A stretch of 64,000 nucleotides of DNA from an uncultured Paracoccaceae bacterium (GCA_937864535.1 CALMJS010000020.1:147663-211662), one strand, 5' to 3'; numbered from the stretch's first letter, positions 53,600 to 61,998 are shown. Translations and numbers: made by a program. Notes: generated from the letters alone by a model not told the origin.

Positions 53600-54624
53600 C
53601 AGCCCGCCCCCAAGGGCGCCCAGAGGACTCCGCCCTGTTCGTCGGCGGCCAGCAGCCAACCGGTCAGCGGCGTGACTGCAAGGAGCAGGATCGGCGCACC
53701 GGTCGGGCGCTTGACCGCACGGGGTTCGGCGATCTGGTCGATCTCGGAATAGATCACCGCGCCCGAGGAGTAGCCCGCCAGCACCGCCTCATGCCCCGGC
53801 AGGGCGCAGACGGCGGTGACGTAGCCCCGCCCGCCCCAGGCCAGTTGCATCGGGCCGCGCCCCATCGGCCCCTGCGCCCCGTCAAAGGGCCAGAGGATCG
53901 CCTCATCCGCGCCGGTTGTGGCAAGCCAGGGGAGTTTGCCAGCCCAGGCCCAGCCCTTCACCTTGGTCGGATAGCCCGACATGCGCAGGTCGGCCTTGTC
54001 GCGCAACCGCCAGCCGTGCAGCGCGTTTTCCTGCATCCGGGTCATGACGAAACGGTCGTCGGGGCTGAAGCAAACGGCGGTATGGCTGCCCGCCCATTTG
54101 AGGGCCGTGGGTTTCCACCCGCGCCTTTCCCGCGCCCAGATCGTGACGCCGCCGTAATGCGCCACGGCCAGCCGCCCGCCCTTGCGGTCAAAGGCGAGGC
54201 CGCCGACGGTCGAGGGCGCCTCCAGCACCTCGCGCCGCGTGCCGTCCCACAGATGCACCGCGCGGCCCACTGAGCAGGCAAAGACCCCGCCCGCGCCTGC
54301 CGCCACATGATCCACCCATTTGGGAAAGGCCGCGATCTCGGTCACCCCTTCTGGTGTGATGCGGCAGAACCGGCCGTCATCGCCGCCGGTGAGGATCATG
54401 CCCGATGGCTCGGCCGCCATAGACAGCACCGCGCCCTTGTGGACGGGCAGCGCCTCGGGCTCTGCGCCGGGGCGGAAGGCGCGGATCGCGCCATCGCCCC
54501 AGGCAGTAAAGGCGGTGTCGCCGACCGTCACCACCGCGACGGGAACGGCGTCGAAGTCGAACCTGCGCCCGCCCTTTTCGATGCGGGTAGGCGCGAGGGG
54601 GTCGTACCGTTCAAGCACCGGCAT
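53599..54624 (-). CDS. WD40-repeat beta-propeller protein of the zinc cluster
   Basis: A 341-residue protein with repeated propeller blades ending in W-D-like pairs, for example TAWGDGAIRAFRPG, VLSMAAEPSGMILTGGDDGR, GRAVHLWDGT and LATTGADEAILWPFDG. There is no signal peptide, so it acts in the cytosol, unlike the secreted zinc chaperone AztD. Its ATG overlaps the stop codon of the truncated cobW gene and its stop overlaps the next start. In this context it is probably a partner of the CobW metallochaperone, but that is inference from gene order. Confidence 0.8.
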   Translation of the reverse strand: MPVLERYDPLAPTRIEKGGRRFDFDAVPVAVVTVGDTAFTAWGDGAIRAFRPGAEPEALPVHKGAVLSMAAEPSGMILTGGDDGRFCRITPEGVTEIAAFPKWVDHVAAGAGGVFACSVGRAVHLWDGTRREVLEAPSTVGGLAFDRKGGRLAVAHYGGVTIWARERRGWKPTALKWAGSHTAVCFSPDDRFVMTRMQENALHGWRLRDKADLRMSGYPTKVKGWAWAGKLPWLATTGADEAILWPFDGAQGPMGRGPMQLAWGGRGYVTAVCALPGHEAVLAGYSSGAVIYSEIDQIAEPRAVKRPTGAPILLLAVTPLTGWLLAADEQGGVLWAPLGAG

Positions 54625-55070
54625 CAGGCGGCCCTGCAGGCGGCAAAGCCCTCGGCCAGCCCCATCTTGTCCAGATCGCGCCCGATGAACACCAGCTTCG
54701 AAGCGCGTGGCTTGCCCTTGGGCCAGGGGCCAAGGGGCGCGCCATCGGTCAGCATGTGGACGGCATGGACGACGAAGCGCTCGTCCTGACCCTTGAAGTC
54801 GAGGATGCCCTTCGACCGCAGGATATCCTGCCCCCGTTCCCGCAGAAGCTTGCCGAACCACGCCTGGAACTTGCGTTCATCGAGGGGAATGTCCGAGGCC
54901 AGCGAGACCGAGGTGATGTCCTCTTCATGCTCGTGCGTATGATCCTCGTCCAGGAAATCCGGCTCGATCTCCAGCACGCGTTCCAGACTGAAGGCATCAA
55001 GGCCCAACACCCGATCCAGCGCGACGCCGCATTTCTCGGTCTTCACGATCTTCGCATAGGGATTGATCGC
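54624..55070 (-). pseudogene. CobW-family GTPase, C-terminal fragment
   Basis: The frame reads INPYAKIVKTEKCGVALDRV, LDAFSLERVLEIEPDFL, the His-rich EDHTHEHEEDI and SKLVFIGRDLDKMGL, i.e. the end of a CobW/YjiA (COG0523) zinc metallochaperone. The whole G domain (P-loop, CxCC, NKxD) is missing. At about 55,066-55,070 the sequence passes abruptly into aztC in another frame, so a deletion removed the start of cobW and the end of aztC. A GTG at 55,046 could still start a 140-residue peptide coupled to the WD40 gene. The complete relative is at 58,092. Confidence 0.8.
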
Positions 55071-55423
55071 CCTTCCTCGCCAAAGGCGATGGGCGTCACG
55101 CCTTCCGAGGCCGTGATGATCGCGGCCGTGGTGCCCGATGCTTCGACCAGCCGGTCCATCCAGCCCTCGAACCCAAGGCCATTGGCCACGATCACATCCG
55201 CGCTCGCAATGGCTTGGGCATCGGCAGGTGCTGGCTGAAACACATGGGCGTCGCCATCCGGGCCGACGAGCGTTGTCACTTCCACGCGGTCGCCGCCGAC
55301 ATTCTGCACGATATCGCCGAGGATCGAGAATGTGGCGATGACGTTCAGCTTGTCCTGCGCAAAGGCCGGGGCGGCGAAGGCCAGGGCGGCGGCAGAGGCG
55401 AGCAACAGACGACGGGTCAGCAT
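55043..55423 (-). pseudogene. aztC: Zinc ABC transporter substrate-binding protein, N-terminal fragment
   Basis: A 126-residue open frame carries the signal peptide MLTRRLLLASAAALAFAAPA and the first third of a cluster A-I zinc-binding protein: VIATFSILGDIVQNVGGDRV, LVGPDGDAHVFQPAPADAQA with a metal-ligand His, VANGLGFEGWMDRLVEASG. After GEEGRS it is cut by the deletion junction and ends after a few foreign codons. A normal protein is about 300 residues with further His ligands, so this one cannot bind zinc normally. It is 12 bases downstream of aztB in the same operon. Confidence 0.85.
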
Positions 55424-55435
55424 GGGGATATCCTT

Positions 55436-56299
55436 TCAGGTTTCAAGATGGGCGCGCGGCCAGAAGCGGGCGGCAAGGCTGCCCGAGGGACCGAACACGA
55501 GGGAGAGGAGGTAGAAGGTTCCGGCGGAGAGGATGATCGCGGGGCCGGAGGGCAGCCCGGCGTGATACGAGGCGAGGAGCCCCGCGACGGACGAGACCGC
55601 GGCAACCGTTGCAGCTACGGCCAGCATCCCGCCGATGGAGGTCGCCCAGAAACGCGCGGCGGCGGCGGGCAGGATCATGATCCCCACCGCCATCAGCGTG
55701 CCAAGCGCCTGAAACCCTGCGACCAGGTTCAGGACCACAAGGCCCAGGAACAGGAAGTGCACCGGCCCGCTCCACCGGCTGACCGACCGCAGGAAGCGCG
55801 GATCGGCGCATTCCAGGACCAGCGGGCGATAGACCAGCGCTAGGGAAACGAGTGTCACCGTGGTGATCGCGCAGAGCAGCGTCAGCGCGGCATCGTCCAG
55901 CGCCAGCACCGTGCCGAACAGCACATGCATCAGGTCCACATTCGAGCCCTTGAGCGAGACGAGAAGGACGCCCAGGGCCAGTGAGATCAGGTAGAAGGCG
56001 GCCAGCGAGGCATCCTCGCGCAGCGACGTGAACCGCGCGACGGCCCCGGTCAGCACCGCGACGACCAGCCCCGCGGCGACCCCGCCAATGGTCATGGCGC
56101 CGAGGTTCAGCCCGGCCACCAGATAGCCCACCGCAGCGCCGGGCAGGATGGCATGGGCCATGGCGTCCCCCGTCAGGCTCATCCGCCGCAACAGCAGGAA
56201 CACACCGACGGGCGTGGCTCCAAGCGCGATCGCCAGACACCCCAAGAGCGCCCGCTGCATGAAGGCGAAGTCGGCGAAGGGGTCGATCAGCCAGCTCAT
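55436..56299 (-). CDS. aztB: Zinc ABC transporter permease (AztB/ZnuB type)
   Basis: A 287-residue permease of the ABC-3 family with about eight helices. Landmarks are LRRMSLTGDAMAHAILPG, the coupling region, and GTLMAVGIMILPAAAARFWA near the end. It carries zinc across the inner membrane with AztA. Its start overlaps the aztA stop codon by 4 bases. The cognate binding protein downstream is truncated, so uptake through this copy probably depends on another binding protein. The azt name follows the Paracoccus-type system; ZnuB would be equally defensible. Confidence 0.88.
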   Translation of the reverse strand: MSWLIDPFADFAFMQRALLGCLAIALGATPVGVFLLLRRMSLTGDAMAHAILPGAAVGYLVAGLNLGAMTIGGVAAGLVVAVLTGAVARFTSLREDASLAAFYLISLALGVLLVSLKGSNVDLMHVLFGTVLALDDAALTLLCAITTVTLVSLALVYRPLVLECADPRFLRSVSRWSGPVHFLFLGLVVLNLVAGFQALGTLMAVGIMILPAAAARFWATSIGGMLAVAATVAAVSSVAGLLASYHAGLPSGPAIILSAGTFYLLSLVFGPSGSLAARFWPRAHLET

Positions 56300-57048
56300 G
56301 CGGCGCCCTGCTTGGCAGGCTGTTCGGCGGGTCGGACGCAGACATTCGCGTCGTCGTCGAAGGCCTCGGACATCTGCCGCGCGCGGAACAGGTTCTCGGC
56401 GGTCAGGACGGTGTCGGTCGGCCCATGCGCCACCTTCTCGCGCGCCAGAAGCAGCGTTTCGGGGAAATGACGCCGCACCGCCTCGATATCATGCAGCACG
56501 GCCAGAACCGTGCGCCCCTCGCCATGCCAGCGCTGCACGACGGCCAGAAGATCGGCGGCAGTCTTGGCATCGAGCGCGGTGAAGGGTTCGTCCAGAAGGA
56601 TCAGGTCCGCGTCCTGCAACAGAAGCCGCGCGAACATCACCCGCTGCACCTGCCCCCCCGACAGGGCCGAGATCGGGCGGCGTTCAAAGCCGGTCAGACC
56701 CACGGCGGCCAAGGCTTCACCCACGCGGGCAAGATCGGCGCGCGACAGCCCGCCAAAAGCCCCCGTGCGATGCCACAGGCCCATCGCGACGAAAGCCTGC
56801 ACCGACAGGGGAAAACTGCGGTCCACTTCGGAGAGTTGCGGCAGATAGGCCACTCGCGCCGCTCCGCGCTCGATCCTGCCTTCAAGCGGCGGCAACTCGC
56901 CCATCACGCCTTTGAGGAAGGTGGACTTGCCCGCGCCGTTCGGTCCGACGATGGCGGTCAGGCTGCCATTCGCCAGATCAAGGTCAAGGTGATGCACCGC
57001 GGGATGGCGGTCATAGCCAAGGGTCAGGTCGCGCACGCGTAATGCCAT
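56296..57048 (-). CDS. aztA: Zinc ABC transporter ATP-binding protein (AztA/ZnuC type)
   Basis: A 250-residue ABC ATPase with Walker A GPNGAGKSTFLKGVMG, Q-loop LPQLSEVDRSFPLSV, signature ALSGGQVQRVMFAR, Walker B ADLILLDEPFTALD and switch H in AVLHDIEAV. It energises zinc import with the permease encoded next. It starts 3 bases after a 33-residue membrane ORF and overlaps the permease gene by 4 bases. The operon order hisI-zur-orf33-aztA-aztB-aztC' lies behind a Zur box. Confidence 0.9.
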   Translation of the reverse strand: MALRVRDLTLGYDRHPAVHHLDLDLANGSLTAIVGPNGAGKSTFLKGVMGELPPLEGRIERGAARVAYLPQLSEVDRSFPLSVQAFVAMGLWHRTGAFGGLSRADLARVGEALAAVGLTGFERRPISALSGGQVQRVMFARLLLQDADLILLDEPFTALDAKTAADLLAVVQRWHGEGRTVLAVLHDIEAVRRHFPETLLLAREKVAHGPTDTVLTAENLFRARQMSEAFDDDANVCVRPAEQPAKQGAA

Positions 57049-57051
57049 GGC

Positions 57052-57153
57052 TCAGCCCGCCACCAGCCAGAGGCCCAGCCACAAGAACCCCGAGAGGCCA
57101 AACGCTAGCGCCAGCCGGGCCAAGGCCCCGGACAACAGAAGGTCGCGCTTCAC
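57052..57153 (-). CDS. 33-residue single-helix membrane peptide in the zinc operon
   Basis: A GTG start overlaps the zur stop codon (GTGA) and the stop lies 3 bases before the aztA start. The product has a basic N-terminus (MKRDLLLSGALARL) and one hydrophobic helix rich in Leu, Gly and Trp (SGFLWLGLWLVAG). The tight overlaps on both sides favour real translation. I know no family for it; it may be a small transporter subunit or a leader that couples zur to aztA. Confidence 0.5.
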   Translation of the reverse strand: MKRDLLLSGALARLALAFGLSGFLWLGLWLVAG

Positions 57154-57545
57154 GCCCGGTCCTCCGCGCAGTCACCGCAGCGGCCATGCACCTCGATAGT
57201 CTGGCGCGCTTCGGCAAAACCCTCGGCGGCAAGGCGCTGATGCAGGCTTTCCAACAGGCTGGGCGCTTCGACACCACGCACCGTCCCGCAATCGTCGCAG
57301 ATCACCACCACGCCGGGGCGGATGGCCGCAACCGGAGCCCAGGCGCGCAGGGTTTCGATCCGGCGGATGAGGCCCGCCTCTTCCAGCCCCTTCAGTGCGC
57401 GATAGACCGTCGGCGGGGCCACAGCACCCCGATCATTCTGCATCCGGCCTAGAAGCTGATAGGCCGTCATCGGCGCATTGGCCGCGCGCAGATGACGCAG
57501 AACCTGCGCCTGATTGGAAGTCAGATGGTCTGCGCTCTGCCCCAT
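57150..57545 (-). CDS. zur: Zinc uptake regulator Zur (Fur family)
   Basis: A 131-residue Fur-family protein. The winged helix has SNQAQVLRHLRAANAPMTAY and PPTVYRALKGLEEAGLI. The structural zinc site is formed by CDDCGTV and the C-terminal HGRCGDC. The location inside a zinc transporter operon, behind a palindrome of Zur-box type, identifies it as Zur rather than Fur. It would repress the operon when zinc is plentiful. Its ATG overlaps the hisI stop codon by one base. Confidence 0.9.
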   Translation of the reverse strand: MGQSADHLTSNQAQVLRHLRAANAPMTAYQLLGRMQNDRGAVAPPTVYRALKGLEEAGLIRRIETLRAWAPVAAIRPGVVVICDDCGTVRGVEAPSLLESLHQRLAAEGFAEARQTIEVHGRCGDCAEDRA

Positions 57546-58015
57546 CACAGCACCGTCGGGTTGGGCGCATCGCCATAGACGGCGACCGGATCGAACCGCT
57601 TCTCTGCCTCGACGAACCGCAGTGGCGCACCGGCCCGATCCCCAAACGGTACCGCGCGATAGAAGCAGGACCGATAGCCCACATGGCAGGACGCGCCTGA
57701 CCCCGCTACCTCGACCGCCAGCCACAGCGCATCCTGATCGTCGTCGATCCGCATTTCGACCACTTGCTGCACAAGGCCCGAGGTCGCGCCCTTGTGCCAG
57801 ACCGCCTGACGGGTGCGGCTGAAGTAATGCGCCTCTCCCGTTGCGATGGTCAGGCGCAGGGCCTCGGCGTTCATCCAGCCGATCATCAGCACCGCGCCAT
57901 CGCCCGCGTCGGTGGTCACACAGGGCATAAGCCCGTCCATCGGAAAACGCGGAGCCAGGGTCTGGCCCTCTTCCACATCAAGAACCGAAAGGCGGGGGGC
58001 GAAGGTAATTGTCAT
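57545..58015 (-). CDS. hisI: Phosphoribosyl-AMP cyclohydrolase, zinc-cluster copy
   Basis: A 156-residue HisI. Landmarks are [49 protein letters not shown] and the zinc ligands in [15 protein letters not shown]. HisI hydrolyses phosphoribosyl-AMP in histidine synthesis and needs zinc. No other his genes are nearby. Extra HisI copies under Zur control are known as stand-ins that keep histidine synthesis going in low zinc. The start has no clear ribosome-binding site and lies 35 bases from the Zur box. Confidence 0.88.
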   Translation of the reverse strand: MTITFAPRLSVLDVEEGQTLAPRFPMDGLMPCVTTDAGDGAVLMIGWMNAEALRLTIATGEAHYFSRTRQAVWHKGATSGLVQQVVEMRIDDDQDALWLAVEVAGSGASCHVGYRSCFYRAVPFGDRAGAPLRFVEAEKRFDPVAVYGDAPNPTVL

Positions 58016-58049
58016 TGGGGGGTTGCTTTCCACAGATCGCCCGGAGATA

Positions 58050-58068
58050 TACGTTATAGTATAACATA
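58050..58068. promoter_or_regulatory. Zur box between the hisI-zur-azt operon and cobW
   Basis: TACGTTATAGTATAACATA is a 19-base palindrome (GTTATA-G-TATAAC core, one outer mismatch) of the type bound by Zur in alphaproteobacteria. It lies centrally in the 76-base region between divergent hisI and cobW and so can control both. It also contains TATAAC/GTTATA sequences that may be the -10 elements of the two promoters, giving repression by promoter occlusion. Confidence 0.85.
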
Positions 58069-58091
58069 GCGCAAGCAGGAAGCCTCGCCCC

Positions 58092-59192
58092 ATGCCGAAA
58101 CGTATCCCCCTGACGCTCATCACCGGCTATCTGGGTGCGGGCAAGACCACGCTGCTGAACGCGCTCCTGCGCGATGCGTCGGCGGGCCGGATCGCCGTTG
58201 TGGTGAACGAGTTCGGCGATGTGGGCCTTGACCACGACCTGATTGTCGAGACGACCGAGGAAACGGTGCTGCTGTCCTCTGGCTGCATGTGCTGCACGGT
58301 GCGCGGCGATCTGGTGCAGGCGCTGGAGGGGCTGTTCGAAAAGCGCAGCGCAGGGAAGCTGGATTTCGACCGCATCGTGATCGAGACGACAGGCCTCGCC
58401 GATCCCGCGCCCATCCTGCACACGCTGATCGTGACGCCCGGCCTTGGTGCGGCCCTGCGGATGGATGGGGTGGTCACCGTCTGGGATGCCGTGAACGGCC
58501 CGGCGACGCTGGATCGTGGCTTCGAGAGCGTCCAGCAAGTCGCGATGGCCGATGTGCTCGTGCTGTCGAAGACCGACCTTGTGACGCCTGCGCAGGCCGC
58601 AGCGTTCCGTGCTCGACTGGCCGCGATTGCGCCGGGGGCGAAAGTCGTGAACGCTACCCGCGGTGCGGTCCAGCTGTCAGAACTATTTGGACATGGCGCG
58701 CCCGACATGGACGGCGGATTGCCCGAGGCTGAGGCTTGGGTGAATTCGCCCGCCTATGCGCTGTCTTCCTTGCCGCTGCCGGTTCTAACCAAGCGCGGCG
58801 CGTCTTTGGCTGGCGCGGGTCCGAATTATGGCCTTTTCGGAATGGCTCCCACCCCGACCCCCAGCCTGATTTCTGCCATCACCCCCGCCGCGCATCACGA
58901 CGACCGAATATCCTCGGTCTCGATGGTCTTCGATGACCCTATCCATCCGATCATGCTGGACATCTGGCTGGAAACCCTGATCGCCGCCCGTGGCCCTGAC
59001 ATCCTGCGCATGAAGGCGGTGATCTGGGCAGACGGCTTCGACACGCCCTTCGTGATCCACGGAGTGCAGCACATCATCGACCCACCCATCCGCCTTGCCC
59101 GCTGGACCGGCGCCGACCGCAAGAGCCGCGTCGTCATCATCGGCCGCGACCTGCCACGCGATGTCCTTCTGGAAAGCCTGGAGGTGCTATAG
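58092..59192 (+). CDS. CobW/COG0523-family zinc metallochaperone GTPase
   Basis: A complete 366-residue G3E GTPase. It has the P-loop [15 protein letters not shown], the metal motif [13 protein letters not shown], the switch [13 protein letters not shown] and the base-recognition VLSKTDLV. The C-terminal CobW_C domain has [20 protein letters not shown] and KAVIWADG. Zur-controlled members (ZigA, ZagA) deliver zinc to selected enzymes during starvation. The position opposite a Zur box beside zinc-transport genes supports that role. AGGA precedes the ATG. It probably compensates for the broken second copy at 54,624. Confidence 0.9.
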   Translation: MPKRIPLTLITGYLGAGKTTLLNALLRDASAGRIAVVVNEFGDVGLDHDLIVETTEETVLLSSGCMCCTVRGDLVQALEGLFEKRSAGKLDFDRIVIETTGLADPAPILHTLIVTPGLGAALRMDGVVTVWDAVNGPATLDRGFESVQQVAMADVLVLSKTDLVTPAQAAAFRARLAAIAPGAKVVNATRGAVQLSELFGHGAPDMDGGLPEAEAWVNSPAYALSSLPLPVLTKRGASLAGAGPNYGLFGMAPTPTPSLISAITPAAHHDDRISSVSMVFDDPIHPIMLDIWLETLIAARGPDILRMKAVIWADGFDTPFVIHGVQHIIDPPIRLARWTGADRKSRVVIIGRDLPRDVLLESLEVL

Positions 59193-59721
59193 ACCCGGCC
59201 CGTGGTGCAATCCCTTCCCGCATAGTCTCAGCGTCGATGATGGCAGCCTAGTTCTTGTGTACGTCGCAGCAAATGGAGTTGAGTTTCTTCGCCAAGGAGT
59301 TGGAGAAGGTTCGACGTCAGACCCATCCCCTCCGCCACTTGCACATTGCAAACCCGAAAACAGGTCCCTCGCGGGGCCTTTTTCTTTAGGTGCCAAAGGG
59401 GTTTGCAGGGATGTTCCGCCCTGCGGAGACTGGCCAACTGCGCGAGATCGGTCTCCGAACGTCCACCGTCTCCTTCCACCCGCCCCTCGCTCTCGGCGAG
59501 ACGGGTTCAAAACCCCCATAGATTTCAATGAACTGGCGGGATGGCATTGCGCCCGCGTTTCGCTGGTTCCGGCTTGTCTCAAAGCAGATGGCGAGGCGAC
59601 ACGGGCGGCGTGGTCGTTGGTATGCCTTGGGAGTTTTGCGCAAAGCTTCCGGGGGACAGTAGAGATCGAGAAGTTCAGGGGGGCAACCGGCGTGGAGGGG
59701 GGCGCGCGGGATCAGGGCAGA
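59193..59721. other. Non-coding stretch between cobW and the split gene; hairpin and tRNA-like end
   Basis: I find no convincing gene in these 529 bases. The plus frame beginning inside cobW and the minus frame ending at 59,187 are both open but have no domain-like composition. Two features stand out: ATCCCCTCCGCCACTTGC (59,325-59,342), resembling the 3' end of tRNA-Ser at 50,487, and a terminator-like stem AGGTCCC/GGGGCCT with T5 at 59,362-59,383. Together they look like the end of a lost tRNA gene or an attachment-site remnant. Confidence 0.4.
59362..59383 (+). terminator. Rho-independent terminator in the gap after cobW
   Basis: AGGTCCC-TCGC-GGGGCCT with one G-U pair, followed by TTTT and CTTT. 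It may end the cobW transcript (170 bases past its stop) or belong to the tRNA-like remnant just upstream. Confidence 0.7.
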
Positions 59722-60612
59722 CTATCGGGGCAAGCCCTCTCCAGGCTCCTGAGAGATCACGAGCCTTCGCCGGGGATCTGTCTCTTCGGCATTCCCCTGA
59801 AGCCATGCAAGGATGTGCCGCGTGTCCTCTAACGAAACCGTTGCATCGCGGGAGACGCGGAACCCTGCCATGCGTTCAAGATCGCGCTGTCCCAGCATCG
59901 ATCTTTCCAAGTATGTCCGGATCGAAAAGACCGGCATGGGATCTGGAAAGAATGACTTGGCCGCAGCATTCACGCGCAGCGTGCGCAAGACCAGTGCCCC
60001 GTCACCGTGAGGCATGAGCATGTCGTACGTCATGTCCTCCTTCAGCTTGGTCAGATTGTGCTCGAACCCCGAAGACAACATGGTTCGAAGGGAGCGCGCC
60101 TTCTGAAGGATCTGGAGGACATCGGCTTTCAGTGTCTCGGGGGTCGAAGCGCCGCGCTCCATCAACCTGGAAATGGCATGGTGCGAGATATTGGCGGCGA
60201 TATTGATGTGCTAATTTACCTCTCCGGCGCGCGCGATACATAAAAGATCGGCAAGAATGGCCGATCGCTCAGAAAAGGCCTTCTCCTCGTCGCCGGTCAT
60301 TGCAAATACATCAGTTTCACGGGCAGACGCCATCCGAACGGCGAACACAGCCTTCATGACCTTGTCCCATTGGGCCAAATGGACGCCGCCAAATGCAGGG
60401 CGCACATTCTTGGATACGCGCTCGATCACGCGGCCGGGCTTCTTGGAGGGAACGGATTCATGAAAGGCGGACAGTGCGGCCTTGCGCCGCGGCGAGTTCA
60501 ACCAGTCTGTTATCACACTCAGGTCTGGACGATCCTGGATGAACTTCGTAGCGTGACCCTCAGCCAATCTTTTGTACAAGGCTTGCGCTCCCGGCCGCCA
60601 AAGAATTTTCAC
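59722..60612 (-). pseudogene. Unknown gene interrupted by an in-frame amber codon, next to the ShosTA-like pair
   Basis: Two open stretches on the minus strand are in the same frame and separated only by a TAG at 60,213-60,211. The first (134 residues; GTG start at 60,612) includes VITDWLNSPRRKAALSAFHE; the second continues directly as HINIAANISHHAISRLMERG. Both halves look like real coding sequence. Either this is one gene of about 297 residues killed by a nonsense mutation, or two adjacent small genes (the second from 60,165 or 60,162). I do not recognise the family. It is divergent from the HAD-phosphoribosyltransferase gene and could belong to that system. Confidence 0.55.
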
Positions 60613-60714
60613 AGTATCAACAAGATGCAGAACGAAGGTCCAGCTTCAAGCCCTAAGGTGAACCAGGGCGTACCGTGGGGTTCATCAACGACTGGTGGGG
60701 CGTTGGACTGACCT

Positions 60715-61998
60715 TTGAACATACTACTGGATCTGGACGGGACGCTCGTCGACACGAATGCAAGCAGGTACGACGGCATCAAGTATGGCCGTGATCGAAG
60801 CTTTTCCCTGAACGATATCCCGGTTATTGCGGGCGCTCGGGAATTCATTGAAGCCGTGAAGAGTCGCGGGCACTCGGTGACGATCGTATCGGATTCCCAC
60901 GGCGCTTATGTCGGCGCTGTTTCGGAGATTATTTTCGGCACGCCATGGCTGGCACTCGCCGATAAACCCAACACCGCGAAATTGAGGGCTTATCTCGAGA
61001 GCAATTTTGGCTTTCCATCTCGTTCGGTCGCAGAAGAGTTCTTGCTCGTCGGCGATACCCGCCTCGATATTCAGTTGGCGCGTGGACTGGCGATCCCGTC
61101 TGCTTTGCTTTTTCGGGGCACGGATGACGTTCCTCATGACCCCTACTATAACGAGGAGGCAAGTTGGGCACGCCGTTGCATGGAAGGTGCGACGTACAAT
61201 TGCCGATCCTTCGATGAGCTTCTCGGCGTCATCGAGACGCCTGCCAAGCATCGCCTGGTTCTTGAAGACCGGATGGGTACAGCCGCCGCTCGCATGTTCA
61301 ACGGCAGAAATCTCAACGACGGCCACACGCTCATTCGCGGCCTCGGCCGACAGCAACAAGGGCCGTGCGATGCCTATGGGGCAATCGGCAGGTACTACAA
61401 GTTCGGAAGCGAGGATCGTACCGAGGCCTTCCTTGCGGGGGTCGCGCGCGATGTGAGCCGGTACCTGCATGATGAAGTTATGGCACATGACTTCATCCGC
61501 TGGGACATGATCACCTGTGTTGCTGACAAGGCAACGACAAAGCCCCCGCGAAAGATGGCGAAACTTCTTCATGCGCTCGAGGTAGCCCTGCCGAAGGAAG
61601 AGCTTTTCGTTTGGTCGCCGGACGTGACAGGCAGTATTCGACAGGAAAAAAAGCGTGCGGGTCGAATGGGCTTCATCAAGCGCTTCGTGCGCCTAGAAAG
61701 CGATCTGGACCTTGAGGGGAAGAACGTCATTGTCGTCGACGACCAATACACCACAGGGGCAACGGCGATGTCGCATGTCGACATGCTCCTTGAGGCAGGC
61801 GTGCGGAACGTTCTCTTTGTGGCTCTCTTCTATTTGACTGAAGAAGTCCCGGTAGAGAAAATGTGCCCTCGATGCGGTAAACCGACCCGGATCAAATACC
61901 AAAAACGCGACGGCAAGCCATTCTATAGTTGCGTTCCACCGGCATATAATGGGACTGGCTGCGGCTGGATGGGGAACATGACAAATGGAAGAAACTGA
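60715..61998 (+). CDS. HAD-phosphoribosyltransferase fusion, ShosT-like toxin/effector
   Basis: A 427-residue three-part protein. Residues 1-170 are a HAD phosphatase-like domain (LLDLDGTLVDTN at the very start, VTIVSDSHG, FLLVGDTRLDIQLAR). Residues of about 200-390 are a phosphoribosyltransferase domain with the PRPP loop NVIVVDDQYTTGATAMSHV. The end is a topoisomerase-type zinc ribbon (MCPRCGKPTRIKYQKRDGK ... SC ... CGW). The start is a TTG, as an in-frame stop lies two codons upstream. It overlaps the DprA-like gene by 14 bases. HAD/PRTase proteins paired with DprA-like proteins form the ShosTA system, where this is the toxic part. Confidence 0.75.
   Translation: MNILLDLDGTLVDTNASRYDGIKYGRDRSFSLNDIPVIAGAREFIEAVKSRGHSVTIVSDSHGAYVGAVSEIIFGTPWLALADKPNTAKLRAYLESNFGFPSRSVAEEFLLVGDTRLDIQLARGLAIPSALLFRGTDDVPHDPYYNEEASWARRCMEGATYNCRSFDELLGVIETPAKHRLVLEDRMGTAAARMFNGRNLNDGHTLIRGLGRQQQGPCDAYGAIGRYYKFGSEDRTEAFLAGVARDVSRYLHDEVMAHDFIRWDMITCVADKATTKPPRKMAKLLHALEVALPKEELFVWSPDVTGSIRQEKKRAGRMGFIKRFVRLESDLDLEGKNVIVVDDQYTTGATAMSHVDMLLEAGVRNVLFVALFYLTEEVPVEKMCPRCGKPTRIKYQKRDGKPFYSCVPPAYNGTGCGWMGNMTNGRN

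Noticed and set aside
53599..54624. Identification of the WD40 protein as the zinc chaperone AztD
   Set aside because: AztD is periplasmic; this protein has no signal peptide and is coupled to a cytosolic CobW remnant.
59495..59520. GGGTTCAAAACCCCC resembling a tRNA T-arm
   Set aside because: No acceptor stem, anticodon arm or CCA can be found around it; judged a chance match in a gene-poor stretch.
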